NCBI GenBank assembly: GCA_022749835.1
Contig: JAKIWY010000001.1
Location: 1 to 38,393, forward strand
From: Thermoplasmata archaeon
GTDB lineage: Archaea; Thermoplasmatota; Thermoplasmata; Lutacidiplasmatales; UBA184
Direction of reading: 5' to 3'
Length of the DNA stretch: 38,393 bases
In this document: positions 23,496 through 32,189 of the stretch, piece by piece
Layout of the letters: each line of letters starts with the position of its first letter
How positions within the stretch are numbered: the stretch's first letter is position 1
The notes under the pieces: model-generated
The model's database searches: none
What the model was told of the DNA's origin: nothing
Seen by the model: the letters and a program-made list of their open reading frames with translations, nothing else
Translations under genes and position numbers: made by a program

Positions 23496-24989
23496 ATGGT
23501 CGACGCGGACGACTCCCATCTCGTGACCGAACGGCGGCAGAAGGCCGCTCGATACCGCTCCGCGGGCAAGGAGCCGTACCCCTGGGATTTCCCGGGGCGC
23601 GTCCCGACCTCGGAGGTGCGCGCGGCCTGCCAGGGCCTTTCGAACGGCGCCGCCGACGAGGCGCGTACCCTCAAGGTCGCCGGCCGCCTGAAGATCGTCC
23701 GCCAGCACGGAAAGAGCGCCTTTCTCGACCTCGAGGACCGGTCGGGGGCGATCCAGCTGTTCGCCCGGGTCGACGAGCTCGGCGAGGAGGGGTACGCCGA
23801 CCTCCTGAGCGTTCTTGACCCCGGGGACATCATCGGGGCGACCGGTCACCCACTCGTGACCCGCCGCGGTGAGCCGTCGGTGCGCGTCGACTCCGTCGTG
23901 CTGCTCGCGAAGGCGATCGCGCCCCCGCCGGAGAAGTTCCACGGCCTGCAGGACCCTGAGGAGCGGCTTCGGCGCCGGTACGTCGACCTGCTCTCGTCCC
24001 GGGAGAGCCTCGCCCGGTTCACGGCCCGCACGCTGCTCGTCCGGGAGCTGCGGGCGTACCTCGACGGCCTCGATTTCCTCGAGGTGGAGACGGCGACGAT
24101 CGTCCCGGTGGCGAGCGGCGCCGCCGCCCAGCCGTTCGTCACCCACTCGAACTACCTCAACGCCGAGCTCCAGCTCAGGATCGCCCTCGAGCTCGCGCTC
24201 AAGCGCCTCTTGGTCGGCGGGATGGAGCGGGTCTACGAGGTCGGCCGATGCTTCCGCAACGAGGACCTCGACACCACCCATTCGCCGGAGTTCTCGATGC
24301 TCGAGCTCTACTGGGCGTATGCGGACTACTCCGATATGCGCCGCCTGGTCGAGGGGATGTTCGCGCGCCTGGCCGAGGTCGCCGCGAAGGCGCTTCCCGA
24401 CCTTCCCGCCGCCCGGGAGGCCCCCGAGCTGTTCCGGCCGCCGTTCGCCACCGTGGATTACGTCGGCGAGCTCGAGAAGCGCTCGGGGATCGCCGACCTG
24501 CTCGGGAGGAGCCGGGAGGAGCTGAGAGAGCTCGCCCGCACGGTGGGCGCGACGGTTCCGGACGATTCCCCGAAGGGAAAGTTCATGGACAAGCTTTTCG
24601 AGCATTACGTCGAGCCGCACCTCATCCGCCCGACGTTTGTCCTCGATTTTCCCGCCGACACCACGCCGCTCGCCAAGCGGCACCGCAGCCGGCCGGGGCT
24701 CGTCGAGCGGTTCGAGCTGTTCGCCCGCGGCTACGAGCTCGGGAACGCCTACACGGAGCTCAACGACCCGGACGAGCAGGAGGCCCGCTTCAAAGAGCAG
24801 CTTTCGGGCCGCGGAGAGGACCACTATGCGCTCGACACCGACTTCATCGAGGCGCTCCGCTACGGCATGCCCCCGGCGACCGGGTACGGCGGCGGGATCG
24901 AGCGGCTCGTGATGGCGCTCTGCGGAGTCTCGTCGATCAAGGACGTGATCCTTTTCCCGCCCGTCAGGGCGAGGTCGCCCAAGGCGTAG
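23496..24989 (+). CDS. lysS: Lysyl-tRNA synthetase, class II
   Basis: 497 residues. Charges tRNA-Lys. The N-terminal OB anticodon-binding domain (about 55-150: LKVAGRLKIVRQHGKSAFLDLEDRSGAIQLF) is followed by the class II catalytic core. Motif 1 lies in YLDGLDFLEVETATIV. Motif 2 is ERVYEVGRCFRNEDLDTTHSPEFSMLELYWAYADY, and motif 3 is GYGGGIERLVMAL. Many other Euryarchaeota use the unrelated class I enzyme, so the class II form narrows the likely lineage. The middle loop reads ASGAAAQPF where the usual sequence has GGA.A.PF. The matching tRNA-Lys (CUU) is at 36489. Confidence 0.96.
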   Translation: MVDADDSHLVTERRQKAARYRSAGKEPYPWDFPGRVPTSEVRAACQGLSNGAADEARTLKVAGRLKIVRQHGKSAFLDLEDRSGAIQLFARVDELGEEGYADLLSVLDPGDIIGATGHPLVTRRGEPSVRVDSVVLLAKAIAPPPEKFHGLQDPEERLRRRYVDLLSSRESLARFTARTLLVRELRAYLDGLDFLEVETATIVPVASGAAAQPFVTHSNYLNAELQLRIALELALKRLLVGGMERVYEVGRCFRNEDLDTTHSPEFSMLELYWAYADYSDMRRLVEGMFARLAEVAAKALPDLPAAREAPELFRPPFATVDYVGELEKRSGIADLLGRSREELRELARTVGATVPDDSPKGKFMDKLFEHYVEPHLIRPTFVLDFPADTTPLAKRHRSRPGLVERFELFARGYELGNAYTELNDPDEQEARFKEQLSGRGEDHYALDTDFIEALRYGMPPATGYGGGIERLVMALCGVSSIKDVILFPPVRARSPKA

Positions 24990-24991
24990 GC

Positions 24992-26146
24992 CTACAGCTC
25001 GGCGCGCAACTTCTGGTCGCGCTTCCGATAGGCGAGGATTCCCCCGGTCGCCACCAGGACGCAGAGACCGAGAGCGCCGAGGTAGGGGACGCTGCTCCCG
25101 CGCACCAGCTCCGGAAGGTTCGAGACAAAGGGCGGGAGGATCGAGGGGTTGGCGATCGCAAAGGTGACGGTCCCCCGGGTGACCGAAGCGCCGCCGGTCG
25201 AGGCTCCCAGAAGGAGGTTGCCGACGCCGCCGGTCCCCTGGTTCGCCCCGGCGAGGACGGACTCGCTCGCGCCCCCGGTGACCCCCACGGTCGGCGCCCA
25301 CGTGACGAGCGTGGTCGGGCCAGACGGGCCGATCCCCTCGATCCCGTTGAGGCCGGGGGTCCACGAGGGGGGGGCGGTCGACAGCGCGGCGCCGGAGGCG
25401 CACGGCGAGGGTCCGAGCATCGGCCCTCCGCCGGAGCCCGCGCAGGTGGAGAGGCTCCCCGGGAAGTTCTGGGAGATGCCGAACTCGACGGCGATGAGGT
25501 CGCTCGTGTTGAGGTACGGCCAGCTCTGGAGCGTCCACTGCAGGAGGACCCCCGAAGCTTCGGAGGAGCTCGCGAGCGAGTAGCCGGTGACGAGGGTCGC
25601 GACGCCGATCTGACCGGGCTCGCTCCCCTGACCGGGGTGCGGGGCCAGGGGAGGCTTTCCGACGACCGAGACGACGGGGATCTTCATGCTCAGGTTGAAC
25701 CACCAACCGCCTGCGGCGGTCGAGGTCGCCTGGCTGACGAGCGTCGCTTGGCTCATATCGGCCTGGGCAACGACCCCCGGCGGTGAGCCGGGGATCGGGA
25801 CGAGCTCAACGATCCCTTCGACCACGAGCGTCGAAAGGATCGACCCGTTGGTATCCTGCGAAAGCTGGACCGACGGGAGCGCGGTGGGGACGGAGACGGT
25901 CACTCGCCCATTGTCGAACCACGAGGTGGGTTGGCTGGCGGGGAGGAACGCGTTCGGCCGCAAGGGAGAGGGGGAGTGGGTCCCTACAGTCACGAGAAGA
26001 CCGGACGCAATGGTCAGGAGCGCCGCACCGACCACAAAGGCCGCCGGGCGCACCGCGAGCGTCGTCGTCCATCCCCCCCGCGCTAGGTGGCTTTGCGGGC
26101 GACCCCCCCTATAACCGTTCTCGAACAGCCCTTGAACTCTTTTCAT
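24992..26146 (-). CDS. Membrane-anchored surface protein with two anchors
   Basis: 384 residues from ATG 26146, which overlaps the stop of the regulator gene (ATGA) and has GGAG eight bases upstream. The open frame runs further but is a shadow of that gene. A membrane helix at about 36-58 (FVVGAALLTIASGLLVTV) and one near the C-terminus (YLGALGLCVLVATGGILAYRKRDQKLRAEL) place the 300 residues between them outside. The exterior part is Gly/Ser/Thr/Pro-rich with N-x-S/T sequons and paired cysteines (STCAGSG, SPCASG). No enzymatic motif. It is last in an operon with a winged-helix regulator, which may respond to the same signal. Its stop lies two bases after that of lysS, so the two are tail to tail. 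Confidence 0.8.
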   Translation of the reverse strand: MKRVQGLFENGYRGGRPQSHLARGGWTTTLAVRPAAFVVGAALLTIASGLLVTVGTHSPSPLRPNAFLPASQPTSWFDNGRVTVSVPTALPSVQLSQDTNGSILSTLVVEGIVELVPIPGSPPGVVAQADMSQATLVSQATSTAAGGWWFNLSMKIPVVSVVGKPPLAPHPGQGSEPGQIGVATLVTGYSLASSSEASGVLLQWTLQSWPYLNTSDLIAVEFGISQNFPGSLSTCAGSGGGPMLGPSPCASGAALSTAPPSWTPGLNGIEGIGPSGPTTLVTWAPTVGVTGGASESVLAGANQGTGGVGNLLLGASTGGASVTRGTVTFAIANPSILPPFVSNLPELVRGSSVPYLGALGLCVLVATGGILAYRKRDQKLRAEL

Positions 26147-26685
26147 GGGTGAAGCTCCGTCCAGAACCTCAGGAATCGGTCCACCGTCCCCTCCGGGAGC
26201 GGGGGGTACTTCAGCAGGACCTGGTGGACCGTCTTCGGGTCGATCAGACGAACGATCCGCTGGCTCCCCTGCCCCTCCCGTCGGAGCGTACCGGCCGCTT
26301 CGAGACGCTTGAGGAAATACGAAAGGTTGGGGCCGGTGGTGGCGACCGCCTCCCCGAGGGCGGAAGGGGTCGTCGGGCCTTCGAGGTACAGATGCAACAG
26401 AAGCGCCCTTGGCACGGGTTGGCGGAGCAGCGAGAGTATCTTCTGTTCCGCCTCGGGGATCGGGGGGCTGACCCCGGGGACCGCGCCCGGAAAGCAGCAC
26501 TTGTAGCCGCCCTGGAAGCGCAGCGTGATGAGCCCCTCCTTCCCGAGGCGGTAGAGGTGGTAGTCGAGCGTCCCGATCGGGATCGAGAGGCGACGGCGGA
26601 TCTCGCGCAGGTGGACGCCCGGGTACCGCTGGACGAACGTGAGGAGCGCCTCCGCCCAGGTCCCCGACCGCTCCTCGACGCTCAC
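26143..26685 (-). CDS. Transcriptional regulator with two winged-helix domains
   Basis: 180 residues, GTG start with GGGAAGGG upstream. The first winged helix (about 8-70) is GVHLREIRRRLSIPIGTLDYHLYRLGKEGLITLRFQGG, followed by YKCCFPG. The second (about 80-145) is EAEQKILSLLRQPVPRALLLHLYLEGPTTPSALGEAVATTGPNLSYFLKRLEAAGTLRRE. The first recognition helix (GTLDYHLYRL) is ArsR/MarR-like. The C-terminus (DPKTVHQVLLKYPPLPEGTVDRFLRFWTEL) may dimerise. Such tandem winged-helix regulators are common in Thermoplasmata. Its position, divergent from an ABC exporter across a shared promoter, suggests it controls both directions. Confidence 0.88.
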   Translation of the reverse strand: MSVEERSGTWAEALLTFVQRYPGVHLREIRRRLSIPIGTLDYHLYRLGKEGLITLRFQGGYKCCFPGAVPGVSPPIPEAEQKILSLLRQPVPRALLLHLYLEGPTTPSALGEAVATTGPNLSYFLKRLEAAGTLRREGQGSQRIVRLIDPKTVHQVLLKYPPLPEGTVDRFLRFWTELHP

Positions 26686-26701
26686 GGCGTTCCCTTCCCG
26701 C

Positions 26702-26974
26702 TCAGCGAACGAGCGTCGCCACGAACAGGACGACGAGAAGCGCCGCCTCGAACAGGGCGCTGAGCGCGAGCAGCGAGGTGGGGCTCCAGCCGGAGGTGAA
26801 CAGCCCGATGCTCACGACGGCGCCCTGCACGGCGATCAGGAGGAAACCGGTCGCCACCAGGGCCATCCGGGGCGAGGGGGCGCGACGGAACGCGAGGAGG
26901 CCGAGCGCCCCCAGGACGGCGCCGAAGACGGCGACCCCGGCGAAGGCGGCGTTGGTCAGCGACGTGAGGTCCAT
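26702..26974 (-). CDS. Small membrane protein with three helices
   Basis: 90 residues from ATG 26974. An ATG at 27004 lies inside the TATA box and cannot be the start. Three membrane helices: LTNAAFAGVAVFGAVLGALGLLAF, MALVATGFLLIAVQGAVVSIGLF and LLALSALFEAALLVVLFVATLV. No motif points to a function. It is first in the minus-strand operon with the two-winged-helix regulator (17 bases further on) and may act as its membrane sensor, which is an inference. The short leader follows from the TATA position. Confidence 0.7.
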   Translation of the reverse strand: MDLTSLTNAAFAGVAVFGAVLGALGLLAFRRAPSPRMALVATGFLLIAVQGAVVSIGLFTSGWSPTSLLALSALFEAALLVVLFVATLVR

Positions 26975-27002
26975 GGGTCGAGGCGAAGGAAGCAACCTGA
27001 CC

Positions 27003-27010
27003 ATTTATAG
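27003..27010. promoter_or_regulatory. Shared bidirectional TATA box
   Basis: ATTTATAG reads CTATAAAT on the other strand, so it works either way round. It lies 33 bases before the ATG of the plus-strand ABC ATPase (27039) and 32 bases before the ATG of the minus-strand membrane protein (26974). It is therefore almost exactly midway. No other TATA-like element is present in the 64-base gap. Confidence 0.65.
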
Positions 27011-27038
27011 CGGGAGTAGCGTGAGAAACCGTCGTACC

Positions 27039-27842
27039 ATGAGCGGAGCGTCCCTATCGGAGGATGGGGCGCTCCCCCTCGAGGTGGCCGGGCTCGCCGT
27101 CGCCTACGGAGAGAGGACCGCCGTTCGTCAGCTCAGCTTCCACGTCGCCTCCGGCGAGATCTACGGGCTCCTGGGGTCGAACGGCGCGGGAAAGACGAGC
27201 ACGATCCGCAGCGTCGTCGGCCTGGTGAAGCCGAGCTCGGGGTCGATCCGCATCTTCGGCATCGACCCGCACGTCGACGGGCTCCGGGCGAAGGAGAAGG
27301 TCGGCTACGTCCCGGAGTCCCCGCTCCTCTTCGACGCCCTCACCCCCCGGGAGTTCCTGGAGTTCGTCTCGAGCGTCCGACGGCTGGCCAGCGAGGAGGC
27401 GACCGCGCGAACGCTCACCTACGCCCGAGCGTTCCAGGTCGAGCGCGAGCTCGACACGCCGATGGCGACGCTCTCCCACGGGACCCGCCAGAAGATGCTT
27501 CTGACCGCCGCGTTCCTCCACCAGCCGCCGCTGCTCGTGCTGGACGAGCCGCTCAACAACCTCGACCCGAGGTCCGTGTCGATCATGCGTGAGCTCCTCG
27601 GTCGCTACGTGAAGACCGGGCGCCGCGGCGTCCTCTTCTCGACCCACACCATGGAGGTCGCCGAGCGCCTGTGCCATCGCGTCGGCATCCTCGACCAGGG
27701 GGAGCTCAAGGGCGAGGGAACCCTGGGAGGGCTGCGAGCGCAGGTCGACCAGGGGGACGCGAGCCTCGAGCAGATCTTCCTGCGGCTGACCTCCGAGGAG
27801 GAGGCGGTCCGTGAGGCCGTCCGCAGCCTCGGGACCGGTTGA
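27039..27842 (+). CDS. ABC exporter, ATP-binding subunit (second system)
   Basis: 267 residues. Walker A GSNGAGKTST, Q-loop VGYVPESPLLF, signature variant LSHGTRQKMLLTAAFL, Walker B LLVLDEPLNNLDPRS, and switch His in STHTMEVAERL. The signature's His-Gly-Thr in place of Gly-Gly-Gln is common in ABC-2-type exporters of this lineage but not the consensus. The C-terminus (GDASLEQIFLRLTSEEEAV) is the usual 'sLEdiFl.lt' end. It shares a promoter region with the divergent regulator operon, and its stop is four bases before the permease ATG. Confidence 0.92.
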   Translation: MSGASLSEDGALPLEVAGLAVAYGERTAVRQLSFHVASGEIYGLLGSNGAGKTSTIRSVVGLVKPSSGSIRIFGIDPHVDGLRAKEKVGYVPESPLLFDALTPREFLEFVSSVRRLASEEATARTLTYARAFQVERELDTPMATLSHGTRQKMLLTAAFLHQPPLLVLDEPLNNLDPRSVSIMRELLGRYVKTGRRGVLFSTHTMEVAERLCHRVGILDQGELKGEGTLGGLRAQVDQGDASLEQIFLRLTSEEEAVREAVRSLGTG

Positions 27843-27846
27843 ACCG

Positions 27847-29517
27847 ATGCCCTGGCGGGACGCCTGGCGCCTCAGCGACCGCTGCTACCCGGAGATCTCC
27901 TACCAGGCGATCTACGCGGTGCGCCAGGGGAACCTGCCGAGCAGCGTCCCGTCCTCGGAGCTCGTTGCGCGCGCCCGCCGGCGGGTCCAGCAGAGCAAGC
28001 TCTTGGTGAGCTTCGTGCTCGCGATCCTGAACGCGGGCGCCTTCGCCGCGATGGGCAGCCTCGCCCAAGCGAACTTCGGCGCGGGACTTCCGCTCGGCCT
28101 CTACCAGGTCGGGGTCGTCGCCGGCTTGCTCATCCTGGAGGTCGCCCTCCTCTGGTGGACCGCGCTCCAGGTGCTCCCGACGTACCTCGCGTCGAACGTG
28201 GTGCCGTTCCTCGAGACGCTCCCGATCCCCCGACCCGTCGTCGACCGGGCCGCGTTCCTCCTCCTTCTGAGGCTCGTCGATGCCCCGGCGATCACCTGCC
28301 TCGTGCTGACCCCGGTCGTCGTGGGGGTCGCCTTCGGTTCACCGCTCGCCGGCCTCGCCGTGCTACCGGGCGTTTTCGCGTCCATCGTCGCCGCGCTCTC
28401 CTTCGCCCTCCTCACCGCCCGTTTCTTCGTGCGCCGCGTGCAGGGCGCGGGCGGAGGGCACGGCCAGACCGCGCTGCGCTGGACCTACCTCGTTCTCTGG
28501 GCGATCCCGGCGTTCGCGATGTACGGCTCGCTCGCCATCGCCCCCAAGTTCTTCGGCACCCTTGCCGGCCTGCTCGCGGGGGGCCCGAGGCCGCTGCTCG
28601 ACCTCCTCTTGTCGGCCTATCCGTTCCCGCTCGCCTTCCTTCCCCTCGAGCTCTCGAGAACGGCGCCGCCCACCGGGCTCGTGGGAGGCGACATCCTGGC
28701 GATCACCGCCGCCGCGGTGGCTTACTTCCTCGCGACCGGTTGGACGGCGCAGTGGCTGATCCGTGCCCCCCGACTGCTCGCGGTCTCGACGAGCTCGCAA
28801 TCCGCCCCGGGAGTCCTGCGGAGCGCGGGCCTGACGAGCCGGGGGATCGTATCCGCCGTGCTGCGCCGTGACCTGAGGACGGCCTCGAGGACTCCGGGGT
28901 TCGCCTTCCTGATCCTCCTGCCACTCCTCGATGCGTTCGCCATCGGCATCTGGACGGTTCTGGCCAACCCGTCGAACTCCGACGCCTTCAACATCGCCGC
29001 CGGTGCCGTCAGCACCGCCGCGTTGCTCGCAACCTTCTTCGGCCCCGCGTTCTTCGCGATCGAAGTGCTGGGCTATTCGTACAACCGCACCCTGCCCATC
29101 CCCGAGCGCTCGCTCCTCCTGGGGAAGGTCTCGCTGGTCGCCCTCATCTACTTCCTTTCCGCCGGGGTGGTGCTCGCCCTCACCCTGGTGAGGGTCTTCG
29201 ACCCGCTGACGTTCTTAGGGTTCGTCCTCGCAGAGGCGCCGGCGATCATCGCGGCCTCCTTCTTCGAGCTCGGGCTCCTCTTCCGCTACGCGCGCAAGAA
29301 GGGACTGCCGATCGTTAACCTCTACTCCGGGGCGTGGTGGGCGACCGCCGTGGCGATCCCCGCGCTCCTGGTCGCGGGGGCTCCCCTCGTCCTCTTCGAG
29401 CTCCTACGCGCCTCATCGATACCGCTCGCCATCGGGGCGATGGGCGGGCTCGCGCTCATCGAGCTCGGCGCCTGCCTGCCGGTCGCCTGGTGGGCGGAGG
29501 GGAGGGGGTCGGTATGA
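27847..29517 (+). CDS. ABC exporter, large permease subunit (second system)
   Basis: 556 residues from ATG 27847, about twelve membrane helices. The N-terminus WRDAWRLSDRCYPEISYQAIYAVRQG is cytoplasmic. Membrane runs include LLVSFVLAILNAGAFAAMG, GVVAGLLILEVALLWWT, GLAVLPGVFASIVAALSFALL and, after a second cytoplasmic segment (SAVLRRDLRTASRTPGFAFL), six more. The doubled arrangement (two halves, each beginning with a cytoplasmic basic stretch) is that of a fused ABC-2-like transporter with both membrane halves in one chain. Substrate unknown. The end overlaps the valS start (ATGA), so export and valS share a transcript. Confidence 0.88.
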   Translation: MPWRDAWRLSDRCYPEISYQAIYAVRQGNLPSSVPSSELVARARRRVQQSKLLVSFVLAILNAGAFAAMGSLAQANFGAGLPLGLYQVGVVAGLLILEVALLWWTALQVLPTYLASNVVPFLETLPIPRPVVDRAAFLLLLRLVDAPAITCLVLTPVVVGVAFGSPLAGLAVLPGVFASIVAALSFALLTARFFVRRVQGAGGGHGQTALRWTYLVLWAIPAFAMYGSLAIAPKFFGTLAGLLAGGPRPLLDLLLSAYPFPLAFLPLELSRTAPPTGLVGGDILAITAAAVAYFLATGWTAQWLIRAPRLLAVSTSSQSAPGVLRSAGLTSRGIVSAVLRRDLRTASRTPGFAFLILLPLLDAFAIGIWTVLANPSNSDAFNIAAGAVSTAALLATFFGPAFFAIEVLGYSYNRTLPIPERSLLLGKVSLVALIYFLSAGVVLALTLVRVFDPLTFLGFVLAEAPAIIAASFFELGLLFRYARKKGLPIVNLYSGAWWATAVAIPALLVAGAPLVLFELLRASSIPLAIGAMGGLALIELGACLPVAWWAEGRGSV

Positions 29518-32189
29518 GCGCGAAGGAACTCCCCTCCCGCTTCGACCCCGCGACGCTGGAGGCCCGCTGGCAGGCCGAATGGGAATCGCGCGGCTTCTTC
29601 CGTGCTCCGGCCGAGCCCAAGGGTTCGGTCTTCTCGCTCATCCTCCCCCCCCCGAACGTCACGGGCGTCCTCACGCTCGGCCACATGCTCGGTGACACCG
29701 TGATGGACGTCCTCGCCCGGTGGCATCGGATGCTCGGGCGCTCGACGCTCTGGGCGCCGGCGGTCGACCATGCCGGGCTCTCGACGCAGGTCGAGGTCCG
29801 ACGCAGGCTATCGAAGCAGGGCGTCAATCTCGACGCCCTCCCCCGGGAGGAGGTCCTGGGCCACATCCAGCGCTGGAAGGAGGAGCACGAGGCCCGGATC
29901 ATCGCCCAGCTCAAGGCCGGCGGCTTCTCATTGGACTGGTCGCGCTACCGCTACACGTTCGATGCCGACGCCTCCCGGGCCACCCGCAAGGCGTTCGTCC
30001 GGCTCTACGAGGCCGGGCTCATCTACCGGGGGGAGCGGATCGTCAACTGGGATCCCAAGCTGAGGACCGCCGTCTCCGACCTCGAGGTCCTCCACCGCGA
30101 GGAGGAGGCCGACCTCCTCTACGTCGTCTACCCGTTCGCGGACGGTAGCCCCGGCGGGCTCACCGTCGCCACCGTCCGGCCCGAGACGATCTTCGGGGAC
30201 GTCGCGGTGGTCGTCCACCCGGACGACGACCGGCACCGCCACCTCGTCGGCCGGATGCTCAAGGTGCCGCTGACCGACCGGAGCGTCCCGGTGATCAGCG
30301 ACGCGGGGATCGACCCCACCTTCGGGAACGGCGCCCTGAAGCTCACGCCCCGTCACGACCTCCTCGACTTCGAGATCCATCGCCGGCACGCCGATCTCCC
30401 CATGCCCCCGACGATCCTGGACGACTCCGGGCGCCTCACCGGAGAGCTCGTCCCCGAGCGGTATCGCGCTCTCGACCGGTTCGTCGCGCGCAAGGAGGTC
30501 ACCGAGGCGCTGAAGGCCGAAGGGCTCGTCGAGAAGAGCGAGCGCTACCGCCACTCGGTCGCCCGCTCCGAGCGCTCGGACGCGGTCGTCGAACCGATGC
30601 TCTCCAAGCAGTGGTTCGTCAAGATGACCGACCTCGCCGTGCCGGCGGTCAAGGCCGTCAAGGACGGGGAGATCCGGATCCACCCCGAGCGCTGGAACCT
30701 GACCTTCTACCGATGGATGGAGAGCCTCCAGGACTGGTGCATCTCCCGGCAAGTCGCCTGGGGCCACCCGATCCCGGTGTACTACTGCGGGCTCTGCCAC
30801 TCGGAGACGGCGAGCGAGGAGGAGCCGAAGCTCTGCCCGTCCTGTCAGTCGGCCGGCCTTACCGCCGACCCGGACGTTCTCGACACCTGGTTCACCTCGT
30901 GGCTCTGGCCGTTCGCCGCGCTCGGCTGGCCCGGGCGCACCGACGACCTCGCGCGGTACTACCCGACGAGCGTCCTCGTCACCGGCCGCGACATCATGTT
31001 CTTCTGGGTCGCCCGGATGATGATGGCCGGCTTCTACTTCACCGGAAAAAAGCCGTTCTCCGACGTCTACTTCACCGGCATGCTCAGGGACGAGACCGGG
31101 CGGCGCATGTCCAAACACCTCGGCAACTCGCCGGATCCGCTCGTCGTGATCCGCGAGCGGGGGGCGGACGCGCTGCGTTTCGGACTCCTGTTCCCGAACC
31201 CCGTCGACCAGGACGGACCGTTCGGAGCGAGCCAGCTCGATGGGGCCCGCAACTTCCTCACGAAGCTCTGGAACGTCGTTCGGTTCTCCCTCGCCAACCT
31301 TCCGGAGGGGACCGAGCCGCCGGGGGCGGCTCCCAAGCTCTCGACAGATTCTCCGGTCGAGAACCGGTGGATCCTCTCCCGGTACGGCCGGGCCCTCTCC
31401 GACGTCAACGAGAGCCTTGGGGCGTTCGAGCTTTCGAAGGCGGCGACCACGTTGCACGGCTTCATCTGGCACGACCTCGCCGACCGGTACGTGGAGGTCG
31501 CCAAGGAGGCGCTCCAGGGAAAGCGCGGCGAGCTCGCCGAGCGGGAGACCCGGGCCGTCCTCCTCTTCGTCCTGGAAGGATCGCTCCGGATGCTCCACCC
31601 GATCGCACCGCACGTGACCGAAGAGCTCTGGCACGCGATGCCGCACCGGGGCGAGTCGCTCTCGCTCGCCGCCTGGCCGACCCTCTCGACCTCGCTAGCG
31701 GACCCGGAATCCGAGCTCGCCATGGAGGTCGTCTTCGACGCCATCCGAGTCCTGCGCAACCTCAAGGCGGAGGGAAAGGTGCCGGCGTCGGAGATGCCCG
31801 AGGCGTTCGTCACTCCCGCCGGTCTCGAGGAGGGCCGGCTGATCGCCCAGGAGCGGGCGACGATCGTCCGCCTCGCCCGCGTCGCATCGCTCGGGGACCT
31901 ACGGGCCGGAAGCGAGCGGCCGGGCTCGTGCGCGAGCAGCGTGACGTCCCGGGGAGAGTTCTTCGTTCGCCGCCCGGAATCGTCGGAGGGGGAGACCGGG
32001 GCGTTGACGCGCGAACGCGAGAAGTTGAGCGAGCTGCTTGCGAAGACCCGGGGACGCCTCGCCGATGCGGGCTTCCGGGCCCGCGCACCCCCCGAGGTCG
32101 TCCGCGAGGCCGAAGAGAAGGAACGCGAGCTTGCGGAGCGCTTGAAGCGTCTCGCCGACCACCTCTCCCCTGCGGAGGCGCCCCCGTGA
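29514..32189 (+). CDS. valS: Valyl-tRNA synthetase
   Basis: 891 residues. Class I synthetase with editing domain. The HIGH motif is TLGH (54-57) after PPPNVTGV. MSKHLGNSPDP is the KMSKS equivalent. The CP1 editing domain includes GGLTVATVRPETIFGDVAVVVHPDD and GIDPTFGNGALKLTPRHDLLDFEI, which clear misactivated threonine. CGLCHSE...CPSCQ is a zinc knuckle and SKQWFVKMTDLA is conserved. The anticodon-binding domain is followed by a C-terminal coiled coil (EVVREAEEKERELAERLKRLADHL). It starts within the stop of the upstream permease and overlaps the aldo/keto reductase by four bases. Confidence 0.97.
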   Translation: MSAKELPSRFDPATLEARWQAEWESRGFFRAPAEPKGSVFSLILPPPNVTGVLTLGHMLGDTVMDVLARWHRMLGRSTLWAPAVDHAGLSTQVEVRRRLSKQGVNLDALPREEVLGHIQRWKEEHEARIIAQLKAGGFSLDWSRYRYTFDADASRATRKAFVRLYEAGLIYRGERIVNWDPKLRTAVSDLEVLHREEEADLLYVVYPFADGSPGGLTVATVRPETIFGDVAVVVHPDDDRHRHLVGRMLKVPLTDRSVPVISDAGIDPTFGNGALKLTPRHDLLDFEIHRRHADLPMPPTILDDSGRLTGELVPERYRALDRFVARKEVTEALKAEGLVEKSERYRHSVARSERSDAVVEPMLSKQWFVKMTDLAVPAVKAVKDGEIRIHPERWNLTFYRWMESLQDWCISRQVAWGHPIPVYYCGLCHSETASEEEPKLCPSCQSAGLTADPDVLDTWFTSWLWPFAALGWPGRTDDLARYYPTSVLVTGRDIMFFWVARMMMAGFYFTGKKPFSDVYFTGMLRDETGRRMSKHLGNSPDPLVVIRERGADALRFGLLFPNPVDQDGPFGASQLDGARNFLTKLWNVVRFSLANLPEGTEPPGAAPKLSTDSPVENRWILSRYGRALSDVNESLGAFELSKAATTLHGFIWHDLADRYVEVAKEALQGKRGELAERETRAVLLFVLEGSLRMLHPIAPHVTEELWHAMPHRGESLSLAAWPTLSTSLADPESELAMEVVFDAIRVLRNLKAEGKVPASEMPEAFVTPAGLEEGRLIAQERATIVRLARVASLGDLRAGSERPGSCASSVTSRGEFFVRRPESSEGETGALTREREKLSELLAKTRGRLADAGFRARAPPEVVREAEEKERELAERLKRLADHLSPAEAPP

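Noticed and set aside
23424-25706. Minus-strand frame of 760 codons over lysS
   Set aside because: Shadow of lysS and of the surface-protein gene. No start signal, no domain, and it crosses two genes in different frames.
30611-32185. Upstream part of the open frame that contains the aldo/keto reductase
   Set aside because: It runs in the +1 frame of valS with Arg/Pro-rich nonsense. The reductase starts at GTG 32186.
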